Shown: piece by piece, positions 24,675 through 32,601 of the stretch | How the letters are laid out: each line of letters opens with the position of its first letter | How positions within the stretch are numbered: position 1 is the first letter of the stretch | Assembly: GCA_002314795.1 (NCBI GenBank) | Contig: DCHI01000021.1 | Location: 1-33,557, forward strand | Reading direction: 5' to 3' | Length of the DNA: 33,557 nucleotides | Source of the DNA: Bacteroidales bacterium UBA1756 | GTDB taxonomy: Bacteria > Bacteroidota > Bacteroidia > Bacteroidales > WCHB1-69 | Notes under the pieces: generated by a model | Database searches by the model: none | The model's input: only the letters and a program-made list of their open reading frames with translations | What the model was told of the DNA's origin: nothing | Position numbers and translations under genes: made by a program

Positions 24675-24682
24675 CAAAAATA
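24675..24682 (-). promoter_or_regulatory. Bacteroidetes -7 promoter element for the FISUMP gene
   Basis: Minus-strand TATTTTTG followed by C matches TAnnTTTG and lies 35 bp upstream of the first ATG. The terminator-like hairpin of the upstream gene sits just before it, in the -33 region. Confidence 0.6.
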
Positions 24683-24687
24683 GTGAG

Positions 24688-24715
24688 AAAATCCGTTCAA
24701 ATGTGAACGGATTTT
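24688..24715. terminator. 12-bp-stem terminator hairpin
   Basis: Arms 24688-24699 and 24704-24715 are perfect complements with a four-base loop. On the minus strand the stem end plus TTCT gives a T-rich tail and would end transcription of the gene at 24772-25371. On the plus strand the T run is longer, but no plus-strand gene is near, apart from readthrough from the kinase 1.5 kb away. Confidence 0.7.
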
Positions 24716-24771
24716 TTTCAAACAAATAAGAAATTTTGGCTCCTTAACAGACCATTTTTTTTGCAATGTTA

Positions 24772-25371
24772 TTAGTGCTCCCAGCTGAAACCGGTCACAT
24801 CAAACTCTATAATTTGGCGTCCATCTTCAAAGAAAGGCGCTTCTATCTTTAGTGTTTTTGCAGTAGCAAGTTTTTTCAGTATTTTACCTTCCGATTTGAT
24901 ACAGATAGCTTCACTGCTGCAGCTTTCTGGACTATTGTAGGTTACATTGAAAGCTTCTTCGTCATCAAATTTCACACGGAGGTGCTCGCTGTTAATGCTG
25001 GGAATGAACTGACCTCGGTTGGTTGAAAGAATAATCTCAGGTTGTTTTTGAGCTTTCCCGCGAATCGTTAAGTAGAAAGTAGAGCCGCCCTCGTAAGGGA
25101 AACTAAATTCAAGTTCATTCAACGAAGTGGTTTCCATAAAATAGAATACTTCATTTGTCATTTCATCGACCGATTCAGAAGATCTCCAAACGCTTTTTAC
25201 AACGTCTGCATTCTCTTCTGTTTTTGGTGATTCTTGTTCCTCTGTCTTTTCTCCATCACTTGGAATAACTGTAATCAATAAGATGGTGATAGCAAGAAAA
25301 ATCAGTCCGCCGATTAAACATCCTTTCTTTTTGTTTCGTTTTTTTGGAGAAACGTTTTCAATTTGTTCCAT
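24772..25371 (-). CDS. Membrane-anchored protein with a phage/plasmid-type beta domain
   Basis: The protein of 199 aa has a basic N-terminus (KKRNKKKGC), one hydrophobic helix (LIGGLIFLAITILLITVIPS, about residues 18-38), an acidic linker, and a beta-rich domain beginning WRSSESVDEMTNEVFYF, followed by FSFPYEGGSTFYLTIRG, LSTNRGQFI and VKFDDEEAFNV. From memory, this domain order resembles small hypothetical proteins found in phages, plasmids and proteobacteria; its function is unknown. It is probably displayed on the outer side of the inner membrane. ATG at 25371 was chosen because the 18 residues upstream are unlike a leader and the TM helix then has a normal distance from the start. A terminator hairpin follows at 24688-24715. 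No clear promoter motif was identified. Confidence 0.72.
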   Translation of the reverse strand: MEQIENVSPKKRNKKKGCLIGGLIFLAITILLITVIPSDGEKTEEQESPKTEENADVVKSVWRSSESVDEMTNEVFYFMETTSLNELEFSFPYEGGSTFYLTIRGKAQKQPEIILSTNRGQFIPSINSEHLRVKFDDEEAFNVTYNSPESCSSEAICIKSEGKILKKLATAKTLKIEAPFFEDGRQIIEFDVTGFSWEH

Positions 25372-25486
25372 AGTTTTTTTGTTTTGGTTAATAAATGTGT
25401 TAGCATTATCAGATAGGGACTCCAAACAAGAAATCTATCATATCAAACAAAAAAATAAAAAATGGCATACTATATCAATAAGTTTG

Positions 25487-25494
25487 TATATTTG
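25487..25494 (+). promoter_or_regulatory. Bacteroidetes -7 promoter element for the second T9SS cargo gene
   Basis: TATATTTG followed by C matches TAnnTTTG, 75 bp upstream of the ATG at 25570. Confidence 0.65.
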
Positions 25495-25569
25495 CGGCCT
25501 CAAAATCTCGTTAAAAGATTCTTTTTTTATTTTAATTGACAATCTATTAAATTTATAAAACATTTTTCT

Positions 25570-27861
25570 ATGAAAAAAATCGTTACTCTTTTCACTTTGT
25601 GCGCTTTGTTCGTACTGTCTGTGTGTGCGCAGAACCGTCTGCAAACAGCCACCCGCCCCGCATCGGCGCCCCAACTTGTGCCCGACCGCACTTCCTCCTG
25701 GATCTCGTGGTCCGAAGAAGCCAATCTTACCAGTGGTATCGTCAACGATGATGATACGAATCCTTTTGATCTTATGTGTATGCAACGTTTCTCAACGTCT
25801 GATCTTGCTCAGTATGACGGCTTTTCGTTGACAAAAGTTTCCTTCTATCTTTGGAGCTCATCGTCTTACCCAGCCGGCGGCTCATACACCATCCGCGTCT
25901 ATCAGGGCGGTAGTTACACTTCCGGTACCAGTATGAATCCGGGGACATTGGTGACGTCACAAGCCGTTTCTTCAATCACCTACGACAACTGGACGAACGT
26001 CACCCTCAACACGCCCGTCACTATTGACGCGACACAGGAACTCTGGTTCGGCGTCTATATCAGCAACGGAACCGGTCTGCTTATGTCTTACGATGAAGTG
26101 AACACCACCACCGGAAAAGGCACCATCTATTACGACACCGAAGACCAGGCGTGGTACGATATCAACTCACTCGGACTCAGTTTCACCGTCGGCAACTTCG
26201 GAATCAAAGGTTACGCAGAAGATCCGAATGCTACGGGCATCGTCATCGACCTCGGCTCTATGTTTATGGATGATATCAACAATCAAAACTACATTACTGA
26301 TTTAACAGTTCCCTACGGAAGCGATTTTACTACCGTTCCTGTCGTCTGGAATTTCAACTACAATGAAGCTGTCAACGATTTTAGTGGGAGCTTGCATTTT
26401 GAATACACCTTGGACGGAAACCTTATTAGTGCAGAAGATATCAGCGGCTCCATTCCTTCCGGAGACTGGGTTTATCTTAACGATGGCTATAATGATTACA
26501 TCACCGTCTATACGGCTGCGGAAATCGCATCCGGCAACTTGTACGGAACGCATACGTTCTGTATGTCCGTACAACCGGAGTCAGGGTGGTATGAAAACGA
26601 TGCTTCGGACAATACCGGCTGCCTGACCGTCACGTTTGAAGGCCCGACGCAGACCAACTACTCCATCACGGTAGTCAACACCGACAATACCGTCTCTCCG
26701 AGCGGAACCGTCACCGTAGCCCAGGGCGCGTCCCAAACTTTCAATATCACCCCGGGTTCCTGCAACACAATCAGTGACGTGCTCGTTGATGGCAGCAGCG
26801 TTCTGAGTCAAGTGGTTAACAACAGTTACACTTTTACCAATGTAACGGCCAACCACACTTTCCAAGTGATTTATAACACCACCTATTTTGCTTTGACCGC
26901 ACACACCGATGGCAACGGCTCCGTCACCCCGACGAATGTTGCATCGGCAGCTTGTGGCAGCTCCCAAACCTTCACCATTACACCCAACAGCGGTTACGTC
27001 ATCGATTACGTTACCGACAATACCGTTGATGTCACCGCCTCCGTCGTCAATAACGTCTACACGTTGAGCAATATTCAGTTAAATCACGATATTTACGTGG
27101 CCTTCGTTGAATCCACCACGCCGACCGTCACTTATACGGTTACCGCCACTACCGACGGCAACGGCACCGTCACCCCGGCGAACGCAACCGTCAATGCCGG
27201 CGACAACCTTTCCCTCACCATTACCGCCAACACGGGCTATGTCATCGATTATGTTACGGACAATACGATGGACGTTACCACCTCCGTTGTCAATAACGTT
27301 TACACATTGAACAACATTCAGTTAAACCACACCATTTTTGTGGCTTTCGTCGAATCCACTACGCCTCCGACCGCTACATTTACGGTGACGGCAACGACAG
27401 ACGGCAACGCAACCGTCACCCCGGCAACCTCCACCGTCAACGCCGGCGACAACCTCTCGATCACCATCACCCCCAACAGCGGTTATATCATTTCTACTGT
27501 CACGGACAACGGCGCCGATGTTACCAATCAAGTGAACAATTCGGTCTATACGTTAACCAACATCGTAGCCAATCACGATGTGCAAGTAACTTGTACACAG
27601 CAAGGTGGTACGGCAGTCACGGACTTCGCTTTGAACAGTGTGAAGATTTTCCCCAACCCGGCGGAAAGCTATATCACCATTCAATCCGAACGTATTATTG
27701 AAATGGTTCAAATATATGACTTTACCGGCAAAGTGGTTTACAGCACCAACGGAACCAACAACACGCTCGTAGTTCCAGTTAGCAACCTTTCCAATGGAAT
27801 CTATTTTATCAAGATGGAAAGCGAAGGGCAAACCGTCACCACGAAATTTGTAAAACGATAA
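25570..27861 (+). CDS. T9SS type A cargo protein with four divergent InlB-type repeats
   Basis: The protein of 763 aa has a signal peptide (MKKIVTLFTLCALFVLSVCAQ). An N-terminal jelly-roll-like region (about 40-220: WISWSEEANLTSG ... SYTIRVYQGGSY ... QELWFGVYIS) resembles ligand-binding beta domains of secreted Bacteroidetes proteins. A second beta domain spans about 225-360. Four repeats of about 80 aa follow (about 363-680), each ending in YTLxNIxxNHxxxVxF, as in divergent InlB B-repeat domains. The C-terminus (NSVKIFPNPAESYITI ... NGIYFIKMES ... TKFVKR) is a type A sorting domain, so export by the type IX system and surface attachment or release are expected. No catalytic motif was seen; binding or adhesion is the simplest guess. 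It ends in a strong intrinsic terminator. Confidence 0.88.
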   Translation: MKKIVTLFTLCALFVLSVCAQNRLQTATRPASAPQLVPDRTSSWISWSEEANLTSGIVNDDDTNPFDLMCMQRFSTSDLAQYDGFSLTKVSFYLWSSSSYPAGGSYTIRVYQGGSYTSGTSMNPGTLVTSQAVSSITYDNWTNVTLNTPVTIDATQELWFGVYISNGTGLLMSYDEVNTTTGKGTIYYDTEDQAWYDINSLGLSFTVGNFGIKGYAEDPNATGIVIDLGSMFMDDINNQNYITDLTVPYGSDFTTVPVVWNFNYNEAVNDFSGSLHFEYTLDGNLISAEDISGSIPSGDWVYLNDGYNDYITVYTAAEIASGNLYGTHTFCMSVQPESGWYENDASDNTGCLTVTFEGPTQTNYSITVVNTDNTVSPSGTVTVAQGASQTFNITPGSCNTISDVLVDGSSVLSQVVNNSYTFTNVTANHTFQVIYNTTYFALTAHTDGNGSVTPTNVASAACGSSQTFTITPNSGYVIDYVTDNTVDVTASVVNNVYTLSNIQLNHDIYVAFVESTTPTVTYTVTATTDGNGTVTPANATVNAGDNLSLTITANTGYVIDYVTDNTMDVTTSVVNNVYTLNNIQLNHTIFVAFVESTTPPTATFTVTATTDGNATVTPATSTVNAGDNLSITITPNSGYIISTVTDNGADVTNQVNNSVYTLTNIVANHDVQVTCTQQGGTAVTDFALNSVKIFPNPAESYITIQSERIIEMVQIYDFTGKVVYSTNGTNNTLVVPVSNLSNGIYFIKMESEGQTVTTKFVKR
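26656..27606 (+). repeat. Four-unit coding repeat (about 240 bp per unit)
   Basis: Units begin near 26656, 26884, 27126 and 27373. Units 2 and 3 are closest and share YVIDYVTDNT-DVT and the NIQLNH ending; unit 1 is the most diverged. This suggests recent duplication within units 2-4. Confidence 0.85.
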
Positions 27862-27881
27862 CGTTACACTTTGAATACGAT

Positions 27882-27911
27882 AAGGGGACAGTCAACGCTG
27901 TCCCCTTTTTT
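27882..27911 (+). terminator. Intrinsic terminator of the T9SS cargo gene
   Basis: Perfect 10-bp stem (27882-27891 with 27898-27907), loop TCAACG, followed by a T run, 20 bp after the stop codon. There is no T run in the opposite direction, so it does not serve the convergent abi gene. The rest of 27912-27983 holds nothing recognisable. Confidence 0.93.
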
Positions 27912-27983
27912 ATGTTAAACCCCTTGAAATTTTACAACTTTTGTCATAATCGTTACGGGAAATCGGTTGCCAAACAGAAATAT

Positions 27984-28862
27984 TTAGCGAATGATTCGTT
28001 CCAAGTATGAAATAATACTATAAATGTTGCTCGTTTGATTCTTTTTCAACAATTCTTCTATTTCTTTTCTTAAATCTTGCTCTCTATGAACTGAAATTTT
28101 TGAAAGAAGATAAAGAAGTACTTGTAAAGAACCTACTAAATTATGATGTTCATCTCCTTTCATATTGGGAATATTTCCTGCCTTGATGGATTTTTGAAGA
28201 CTTAAATCATAAATGTTGTGCCCGTGGGCACAGAGGTTCCTTAAAACACGAATTGTATTGATATAACTGTTGAAAACATCAATGTTCCGTACTTCATAAT
28301 GAGCGGCTATGTTTTTTTGCAAAGTGATGTCCAGCAGACTTTGACACAGTTTGTGTATTTCTCCTAATGTTGCGTATTCCAAAGTTTTCCACGCTGGAGC
28401 AAAATCATCCTTCGGATATTTCTGGTGATGTCGTTTGATGGTAACATTGTTTATTATACTATTCGCATAACTGTTTTTGAAATTCGTTACAAAATTGTTG
28501 TCGAGGACAAACGTATCAACAAACCATAACGGATTCTTATAGTAGAAGTGCGAAACGTGATAAATGATAAATGTACGGAGATTAATTTCTACACGGCATA
28601 AATATGGCAACAGAAGATTCCGTAAATCGTGATCAAAATAATATAAACTCACAGCATCCTCAAAAGTAGTGCCCTCTCTGAAGTGGTGAGCACGTCTGTT
28701 TCCTTTTTGGGGATATGTTTTTTCAAATGGGAACCAATAGAAACCTAATCGGTAATAACCAATATCTAATAAAACCTCTTTGGCTTTTCCTTCATCATTT
28801 ATGGTCATACCTCTGCTTTTCAAAAGAGCAATCTGGTCTTCAATTGTTGTCGCAAATTTCAT
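27984..28862 (-). CDS. Abi_2 family (AbiD/AbiF-like) HEPN abortive-infection protein
   Basis: The protein of 292 aa starts TTIEDQIALLKSRGMTINDE and has IGYYRLGFYWFPFE, YYFDHDLRNLLLPYLCRVEINLR and a late RNLCAHGHNIYD segment, the order seen in the Abi_2 family (AbiD, AbiF). The RNLCAH motif (R208 and H213, R-x4-H) is the HEPN ribonuclease signature, so RNA cleavage leading to growth arrest on phage infection is likely from family knowledge. Full length is retained. The start codon is preceded, 15 nt away, by an intrinsic terminator and a structured leader with its own promoter (28969-28976), a layout like type III toxin-antitoxin loci. The gene is isolated, with the T9SS gene convergent and the exporter divergent. 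Confidence 0.9.
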   Translation of the reverse strand: MKFATTIEDQIALLKSRGMTINDEGKAKEVLLDIGYYRLGFYWFPFEKTYPQKGNRRAHHFREGTTFEDAVSLYYFDHDLRNLLLPYLCRVEINLRTFIIYHVSHFYYKNPLWFVDTFVLDNNFVTNFKNSYANSIINNVTIKRHHQKYPKDDFAPAWKTLEYATLGEIHKLCQSLLDITLQKNIAAHYEVRNIDVFNSYINTIRVLRNLCAHGHNIYDLSLQKSIKAGNIPNMKGDEHHNLVGSLQVLLYLLSKISVHREQDLRKEIEELLKKNQTSNIYSIISYLERIIR

Positions 28863-28877
28863 TGTATCAATCTTATG

Positions 28878-28908
28878 AAAAAAGGATGCACAATGTTTCA
28901 GTGCATCC
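28878..28908 (-). terminator. Intrinsic terminator within the abi leader, 15 nt before the start codon
   Basis: On the minus strand GGATGCAC (28908-28901), a nine-base loop and GTGCATCC (28891-28884) form a perfect 8-bp stem followed by six T (28883-28878). The abi ATG comes 15 nt later, so most transcripts from the leader promoter would be expected to stop before the coding region. Confidence 0.88.
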
Positions 28909-28962
28909 CTAATTCCTTATTATAGTGCAGATAAACAGCTTGTGAATACCGGCACTCTATTT
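28878..28962 (-). ncRNA. Candidate structured leader/ncRNA of the abi gene (abiF-RNA-like position)
   Basis: A -7 promoter element at 28969-28976 would start an RNA near 28962 that ends at the terminator T run, about 85 nt. By eye, GUGC (28955-28952) pairs with GCAC (28928-28925), extended by AUA with UAU (28960-28958 with 28924-28922) around a two-base bulge. The same AGUGC strand could instead pair with the GCACU inside the terminator's 5' arm (28904-28900), so the upstream helix and the terminator may compete. The position fits the abiF RNA motif described upstream of abiF-like genes, as far as I recall it, but I could not compare with the model. It could be a separate RNA antitoxin or an attenuator leader. 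Confidence 0.6.
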
Positions 28963-28968
28963 CCGCGG

Positions 28969-28976
28969 CAAAAGTA
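28969..28976 (-). promoter_or_regulatory. Bacteroidetes -7 promoter element of the abi leader RNA
   Basis: Minus-strand TACTTTTG followed by C matches TAnnTTTG. It is 106 bp upstream of the abi start. Confidence 0.65.
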
Positions 28977-29016
28977 CAATGATTTTTCAAATAAAAAGAT
29001 TCCCTAAAAAATTTTT

Positions 29017-29101
29017 TCTTTGGGCGACGGACACGCTATCCGCTCTTATCTTTTCTCCCAAGGTCGAAAAGGATAACCGCTCCTATCGTTGTCGCAACAA
29101 C
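29017..29101 (+). repeat. Probable dispersed Bacteroidetes repeat element, upstream part
   Basis: The stretch has a CTTTTC/GAAAAG hairpin (29050-29055 with 29066-29071) flanked by two near-copies of one word, CCGCTCTTATC (29040-29050) and CCGCTCCTATC (29077-29087), and ends in the small hairpin GTTGT-CGCA-ACAAC (29088-29101). From memory, a repeat with the words TATCCGCTCTTATCTTTT and AAAAGGAT is scattered through Flavobacteriia and other Bacteroidetes genomes; its function is not known to me. Open frames across it are not convincing genes. Confidence 0.55.
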
Positions 29102-29145
29102 CAAGGTAAAAAAACGCCAGCCGGAACGAGGGCTGGCGTTTTTTT
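29087..29145. terminator. Bidirectional terminator-like hairpin (element copy A), no gene to terminate
   Basis: Seven A (29108-29114), an 8-bp GC-rich stem (29115-29122 with 29131-29138), loop GGAACGAG and seven T (29139-29145) make a symmetrical terminator. Neighbouring abi is transcribed away to the left and the exporter starts to the right, so no known transcript ends here. Positions 29087-29145 align without gaps to 32602-32660 (50 of 59 identical). Confidence 0.8.
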
Positions 29146-29157
29146 GGTCGATGTGCA

Positions 29158-29197
29158 GCCGGAAACGGCCACCGGAACGAGGGCGGCCGTTTCCGGC
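29158..29197. repeat. 13-bp perfect inverted repeat sharing the loop of the neighbouring hairpin
   Basis: Arms 29158-29170 and 29185-29197 are exact reverse complements. The loop contains CCGGAACGAGGG, the same word that spans the loop of the hairpin at 29115-29138. There is no T run, so it is not a typical terminator. It lies 57 bp upstream of the exporter promoter element. Confidence 0.85.
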
Positions 29198-29253
29198 GCT
29201 TGTCAAAAGCAATGAATTGGTAACAATTTCGCTGCGCCAAGCAAAGAATTTCG

Positions 29254-29261
29254 TACATTTG
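29254..29261 (+). promoter_or_regulatory. Bacteroidetes -7 promoter element for the MmpL-type exporter
   Basis: TACATTTG followed by C matches TAnnTTTG, 53 bp before the ATG at 29315. Confidence 0.65.
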
Positions 29262-29314
29262 CACCTTTATTTGACAAAAGGCAATTTGTGTTAAAATGTG
29301 AATGTAACTATTTG

Positions 29315-32300
29315 ATGGCTAATATTTTAATAAGATATAGACACTGGTTTCTTGGCATTACTCTTGCGCTTTCTGTGGCGTGTGCATTGCTAATTCCACG
29401 CGTTAACATCAATTCCGATATGTCGAAATACCTTCCCGATGACTCTAAAATGCGGGCAGGTGTGGAAATAATGAACGACGAATTCGGTGATTTGGCTGGC
29501 AACAACGGCAGTGGCATTCGCGTTATGTTCAACCAACTGTCCGAAGAACAGAAAACGGACATCAGAGGAAAGCTGCGTGAGATTGAGGAAGTTAACAGCG
29601 TCATCGAGCAAGAAAATGGTTCCCGCACCCTTTTTGAGTTGGGCATTTCCAACTCCGTTGACCAACTTGCGCTGCGCGAAGATATTTCATACCAGTTCGA
29701 CAACATCGAGGCGATAGAAAGCAGCCAGGACGGAGCTGTCCCCGGTGGCCCTATGCTTATCGGCGCCGTCGTCCTCCTGTTAGTCATCCTTTTTTCGATG
29801 TGCCGCTCTTGGCTGGAACCCCTGCTCTTTCTGACATCAACCGGCATCGCCGTCCTGCTGAATGTCGGCACGAACGCCCTGCTGCCCAGCGTTTCCGTCA
29901 CTACGAACTCTATCGTCGCTGTACTGCAACTGGTGCTGTCAATGGACTACTCCATCATTTTGCTCAACCATTTCCGGCAAGACAAGGCCCTCACAGAAGA
30001 TAGCGTTGAAGCGATGCGTAAGGCCTTGCGCCGCGCCGCTTCTCCCATCATCAGTAGCGCATTAACGACCATCGTCGGTCTTATTGTGTTGGTTTTTATG
30101 AAATTGAAGATTGGCGCCGACTTGGGTATCGTACTTTCCAAAGGTGTCTTGTGCAGCTTGATTTGTAATTTCACCGTCCTTCCGGCACTCATTCTCCTGT
30201 TTGAAAAGGGTATTTATAAATCAGCTAAAAAAGTTCTGCCGATTCCAACCGACAAACTGGCGAATTTCAGTATGCGTTTCCGAATCCCGCTTACTATCTT
30301 GTTCGTCGCGGTTTTTGTCGGTTCCTACGTTCTTCATAGCCAGACGGATATCATCTTCTATAATGCTACGGAATCGCAGATTGAGCAATATTTTCCAAAA
30401 AGAAATCCTGTGGTTTTGGTGTATGATAATGCCGATGAAGATAAAATGCTTCCGTTGTTAGATTCCATTTCCAAAGACGCCGGTGTTGATATGGTCATTT
30501 CGTATTCCACACTGTTGCACCGCGAATGTACGGCCTCACAGATGGTGGAAACCATTACCGACCTCAGTGCAATGATGGGAAGTATGGCTCCCGAAGCTAA
30601 TCCGGCGATGAATATGGATATGCTCACCGACGACATTTTCAAGGTCGTTTATTTTGCCGCTCACAGCGGTTCCAAAGAGCTGACAATGGATTTTAACGAA
30701 ATGGCTGATTTCATCATTGCGCAGGCCAATGACCCCAATTCGCTTATAGGAAGCCAGTTGGATGATAGCACGCGGGCGCGAATTGCAATGTTGGATGAAA
30801 TCCGGAATCCGTTGGCCGGCGTCGAAGAAGATGTAAAGAAGGAAGCTCCTTCGAAGGCAAAAAAGACTCCACGCAATACGACGGTTTCGACCGCTACGTC
30901 CCCCGCCTCTGTTCCTGCGTCTCCCAAAGCGAGCAATCCCGCCACGAACACCCCGGCTCGCTCTACCACAACTAATGAAACGCCAGCCAGTTCTAACAGT
31001 ACACCGCAGCAGTCGTCCTATACCAACGTTACCCTGCTTAACACGCCGATGACATCTGCGGAGATGGCTTCGTTTCTGACGATGGATGCGGGCCAGGCCA
31101 AAATGGTCTATAAATTAGCCAAACGTGCGGGCGGCACAATGTCACCGATTCAGTTCGTACACTTCCTCACTGACGATATTATGCAACGCAAAGGTTTGGG
31201 AAGTATGATCAAAGGCGAACAGAAGGCACAGTTGTTAGCGTTAAAGGAAACGATGGACGCAGCAATTCTCGCGGCACAAAGTAAGTCCGCCGTTCAGACC
31301 GCCGCACCAGCTCCGGACGAAGATATTGCCGAAATTATTGATGATACCACCGCTGTTGCAATGCGAGACTCTGTTGCACAGCCCGTTGTTGCTCCAGTGC
31401 AACCCGTTGCGCCGCAGCAACCGAAGATTCCCGTCATCCGCATCAGACCCAACCCGAACGACCCGATTTTCGTCTTGGACGAGATGCTTTCCGGTAAAAA
31501 GCAATATACAGCCAAGCAGATGGCTCACAATATCTCGTTGTTGGGAGAAGAGATTCCGGAGGCACTCATCAACCTTCTCTATATGTACCACGCCAGCGGA
31601 ACGGATTACAATTCCAACTGGACGATGACGTTGGAAGAGTTGGTGACTTTCCTCGCCGATTCGGTCCTGACCGACCCGAGTTTAGCCAATATGATAGATG
31701 CGTCAATGCGCGAAGGACTTACTGAAGTGAAGACGAATTTATTGGAAGGTGTCGGCCAGTTGAAAGGAAAGAATCATTCTATCGCAATGATTATCACCAC
31801 ATTACAAACCGAGTCCCCCGAAACTTACACCTTTATTGACCATCTTCACGAAGTTTGTCAACAATCATTGAGTCAGCCCTATTACGCTATTGGCGAGTCG
31901 GTGATGCTTTCTGAGATGAAGGCCGGCTTCAGCAAAGAGTTGCTTTTAGTGACATTTCTCACCATCGCAGCCATCTTCCTGATTGTTGCACTCACGTTCC
32001 GCTCATTGATATTGTCCACCATTTTGGTCATCACCGTTATGTCGGGCGTATTTGTGCAAGTGGTGGTTAGCGGTTTTGGAGGCGGTTCGCTTTTGTACAT
32101 CGCCTACCTCATTGTCCAAAGCATCTTGATGGGTGCGGCCATTGACTACGGCATTTTGTTTGCCAACTACTATCGTAACAAGCGTGCGGAAATGGGTATC
32201 GGTGAGGCACTTACCGACACCTATCGTTGCGCCACGCACACCATTCTCACCTCTGGTTCGATTCTGATTCTGGTGCCCGCCATAATGACGTTTTTGGTTA

Positions 32301-32434
32301 AAGAACCCACCATCTCGGCTATTTTGCAGTCTATCTCCGTAGGTGCATTCGTCGCCGTACTGCTCATCCTTTTCGTGCTGCCGGGCGTCTTGGCCACCTG
32401 CGACCGCATCATTGTCCGCAAGAGGAAGGAGTAA
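29315..32434 (+). CDS. MMPL/RND-superfamily exporter with an extended second periplasmic loop
   Basis: The protein of 1039 aa has the MmpL/HAE3 layout: helix 1 (about 8-25), a first external loop of about 110 residues (NINSDMSKYLPDDSKM), helices 2-6 (about 140-310, with the Asp-Tyr pair in VLSMDYSIILLNHF), helix 7 (about 322-340), a second external loop of about 525 residues, then helices 8-12 (about 871-1030, with GAAIDYGILFANYY). The two Asp-Tyr pairs are the proton-relay signature. The second loop holds two low-complexity Pro/Ser/Thr/Ala stretches (about 506-568 and 662-702) that are not part of the usual fold. Family members export lipids, hopanoids or drugs; no substrate can be named. 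ATG at 29315 is preferred over GTG at 29288. A terminator-like element follows at 32602-32661; 32435-32601 shows no other gene. Confidence 0.9.
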   Translation: MANILIRYRHWFLGITLALSVACALLIPRVNINSDMSKYLPDDSKMRAGVEIMNDEFGDLAGNNGSGIRVMFNQLSEEQKTDIRGKLREIEEVNSVIEQENGSRTLFELGISNSVDQLALREDISYQFDNIEAIESSQDGAVPGGPMLIGAVVLLLVILFSMCRSWLEPLLFLTSTGIAVLLNVGTNALLPSVSVTTNSIVAVLQLVLSMDYSIILLNHFRQDKALTEDSVEAMRKALRRAASPIISSALTTIVGLIVLVFMKLKIGADLGIVLSKGVLCSLICNFTVLPALILLFEKGIYKSAKKVLPIPTDKLANFSMRFRIPLTILFVAVFVGSYVLHSQTDIIFYNATESQIEQYFPKRNPVVLVYDNADEDKMLPLLDSISKDAGVDMVISYSTLLHRECTASQMVETITDLSAMMGSMAPEANPAMNMDMLTDDIFKVVYFAAHSGSKELTMDFNEMADFIIAQANDPNSLIGSQLDDSTRARIAMLDEIRNPLAGVEEDVKKEAPSKAKKTPRNTTVSTATSPASVPASPKASNPATNTPARSTTTNETPASSNSTPQQSSYTNVTLLNTPMTSAEMASFLTMDAGQAKMVYKLAKRAGGTMSPIQFVHFLTDDIMQRKGLGSMIKGEQKAQLLALKETMDAAILAAQSKSAVQTAAPAPDEDIAEIIDDTTAVAMRDSVAQPVVAPVQPVAPQQPKIPVIRIRPNPNDPIFVLDEMLSGKKQYTAKQMAHNISLLGEEIPEALINLLYMYHASGTDYNSNWTMTLEELVTFLADSVLTDPSLANMIDASMREGLTEVKTNLLEGVGQLKGKNHSIAMIITTLQTESPETYTFIDHLHEVCQQSLSQPYYAIGESVMLSEMKAGFSKELLLVTFLTIAAIFLIVALTFRSLILSTILVITVMSGVFVQVVVSGFGGGSLLYIAYLIVQSILMGAAIDYGILFANYYRNKRAEMGIGEALTDTYRCATHTILTSGSILILVPAIMTFLVKEPTISAILQSISVGAFVAVLLILFVLPGVLATCDRIIVRKRKE

Positions 32435-32601
32435 GAATTTTGTGTTACATATTTTAGAGAGTTACCTCTGAATTTGGGGATTCTTCTGCTTTTTCCATAA
32501 AAACATTTGGGGATTTGGATAAAATGTATGATTTTGCATTTGAAAATAGAAGAAGTTACAAGACAATTGTGGGAAATGCCGTTCGATGTGAGTATTTCTC
32601 C

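Noticed and set aside
28979..29215. A 78-codon plus-strand ORF upstream of the exporter
   Set aside because: It reads through a hairpin element, a terminator T run and a second inverted repeat, has no domain, and overlaps the dispersed repeat.
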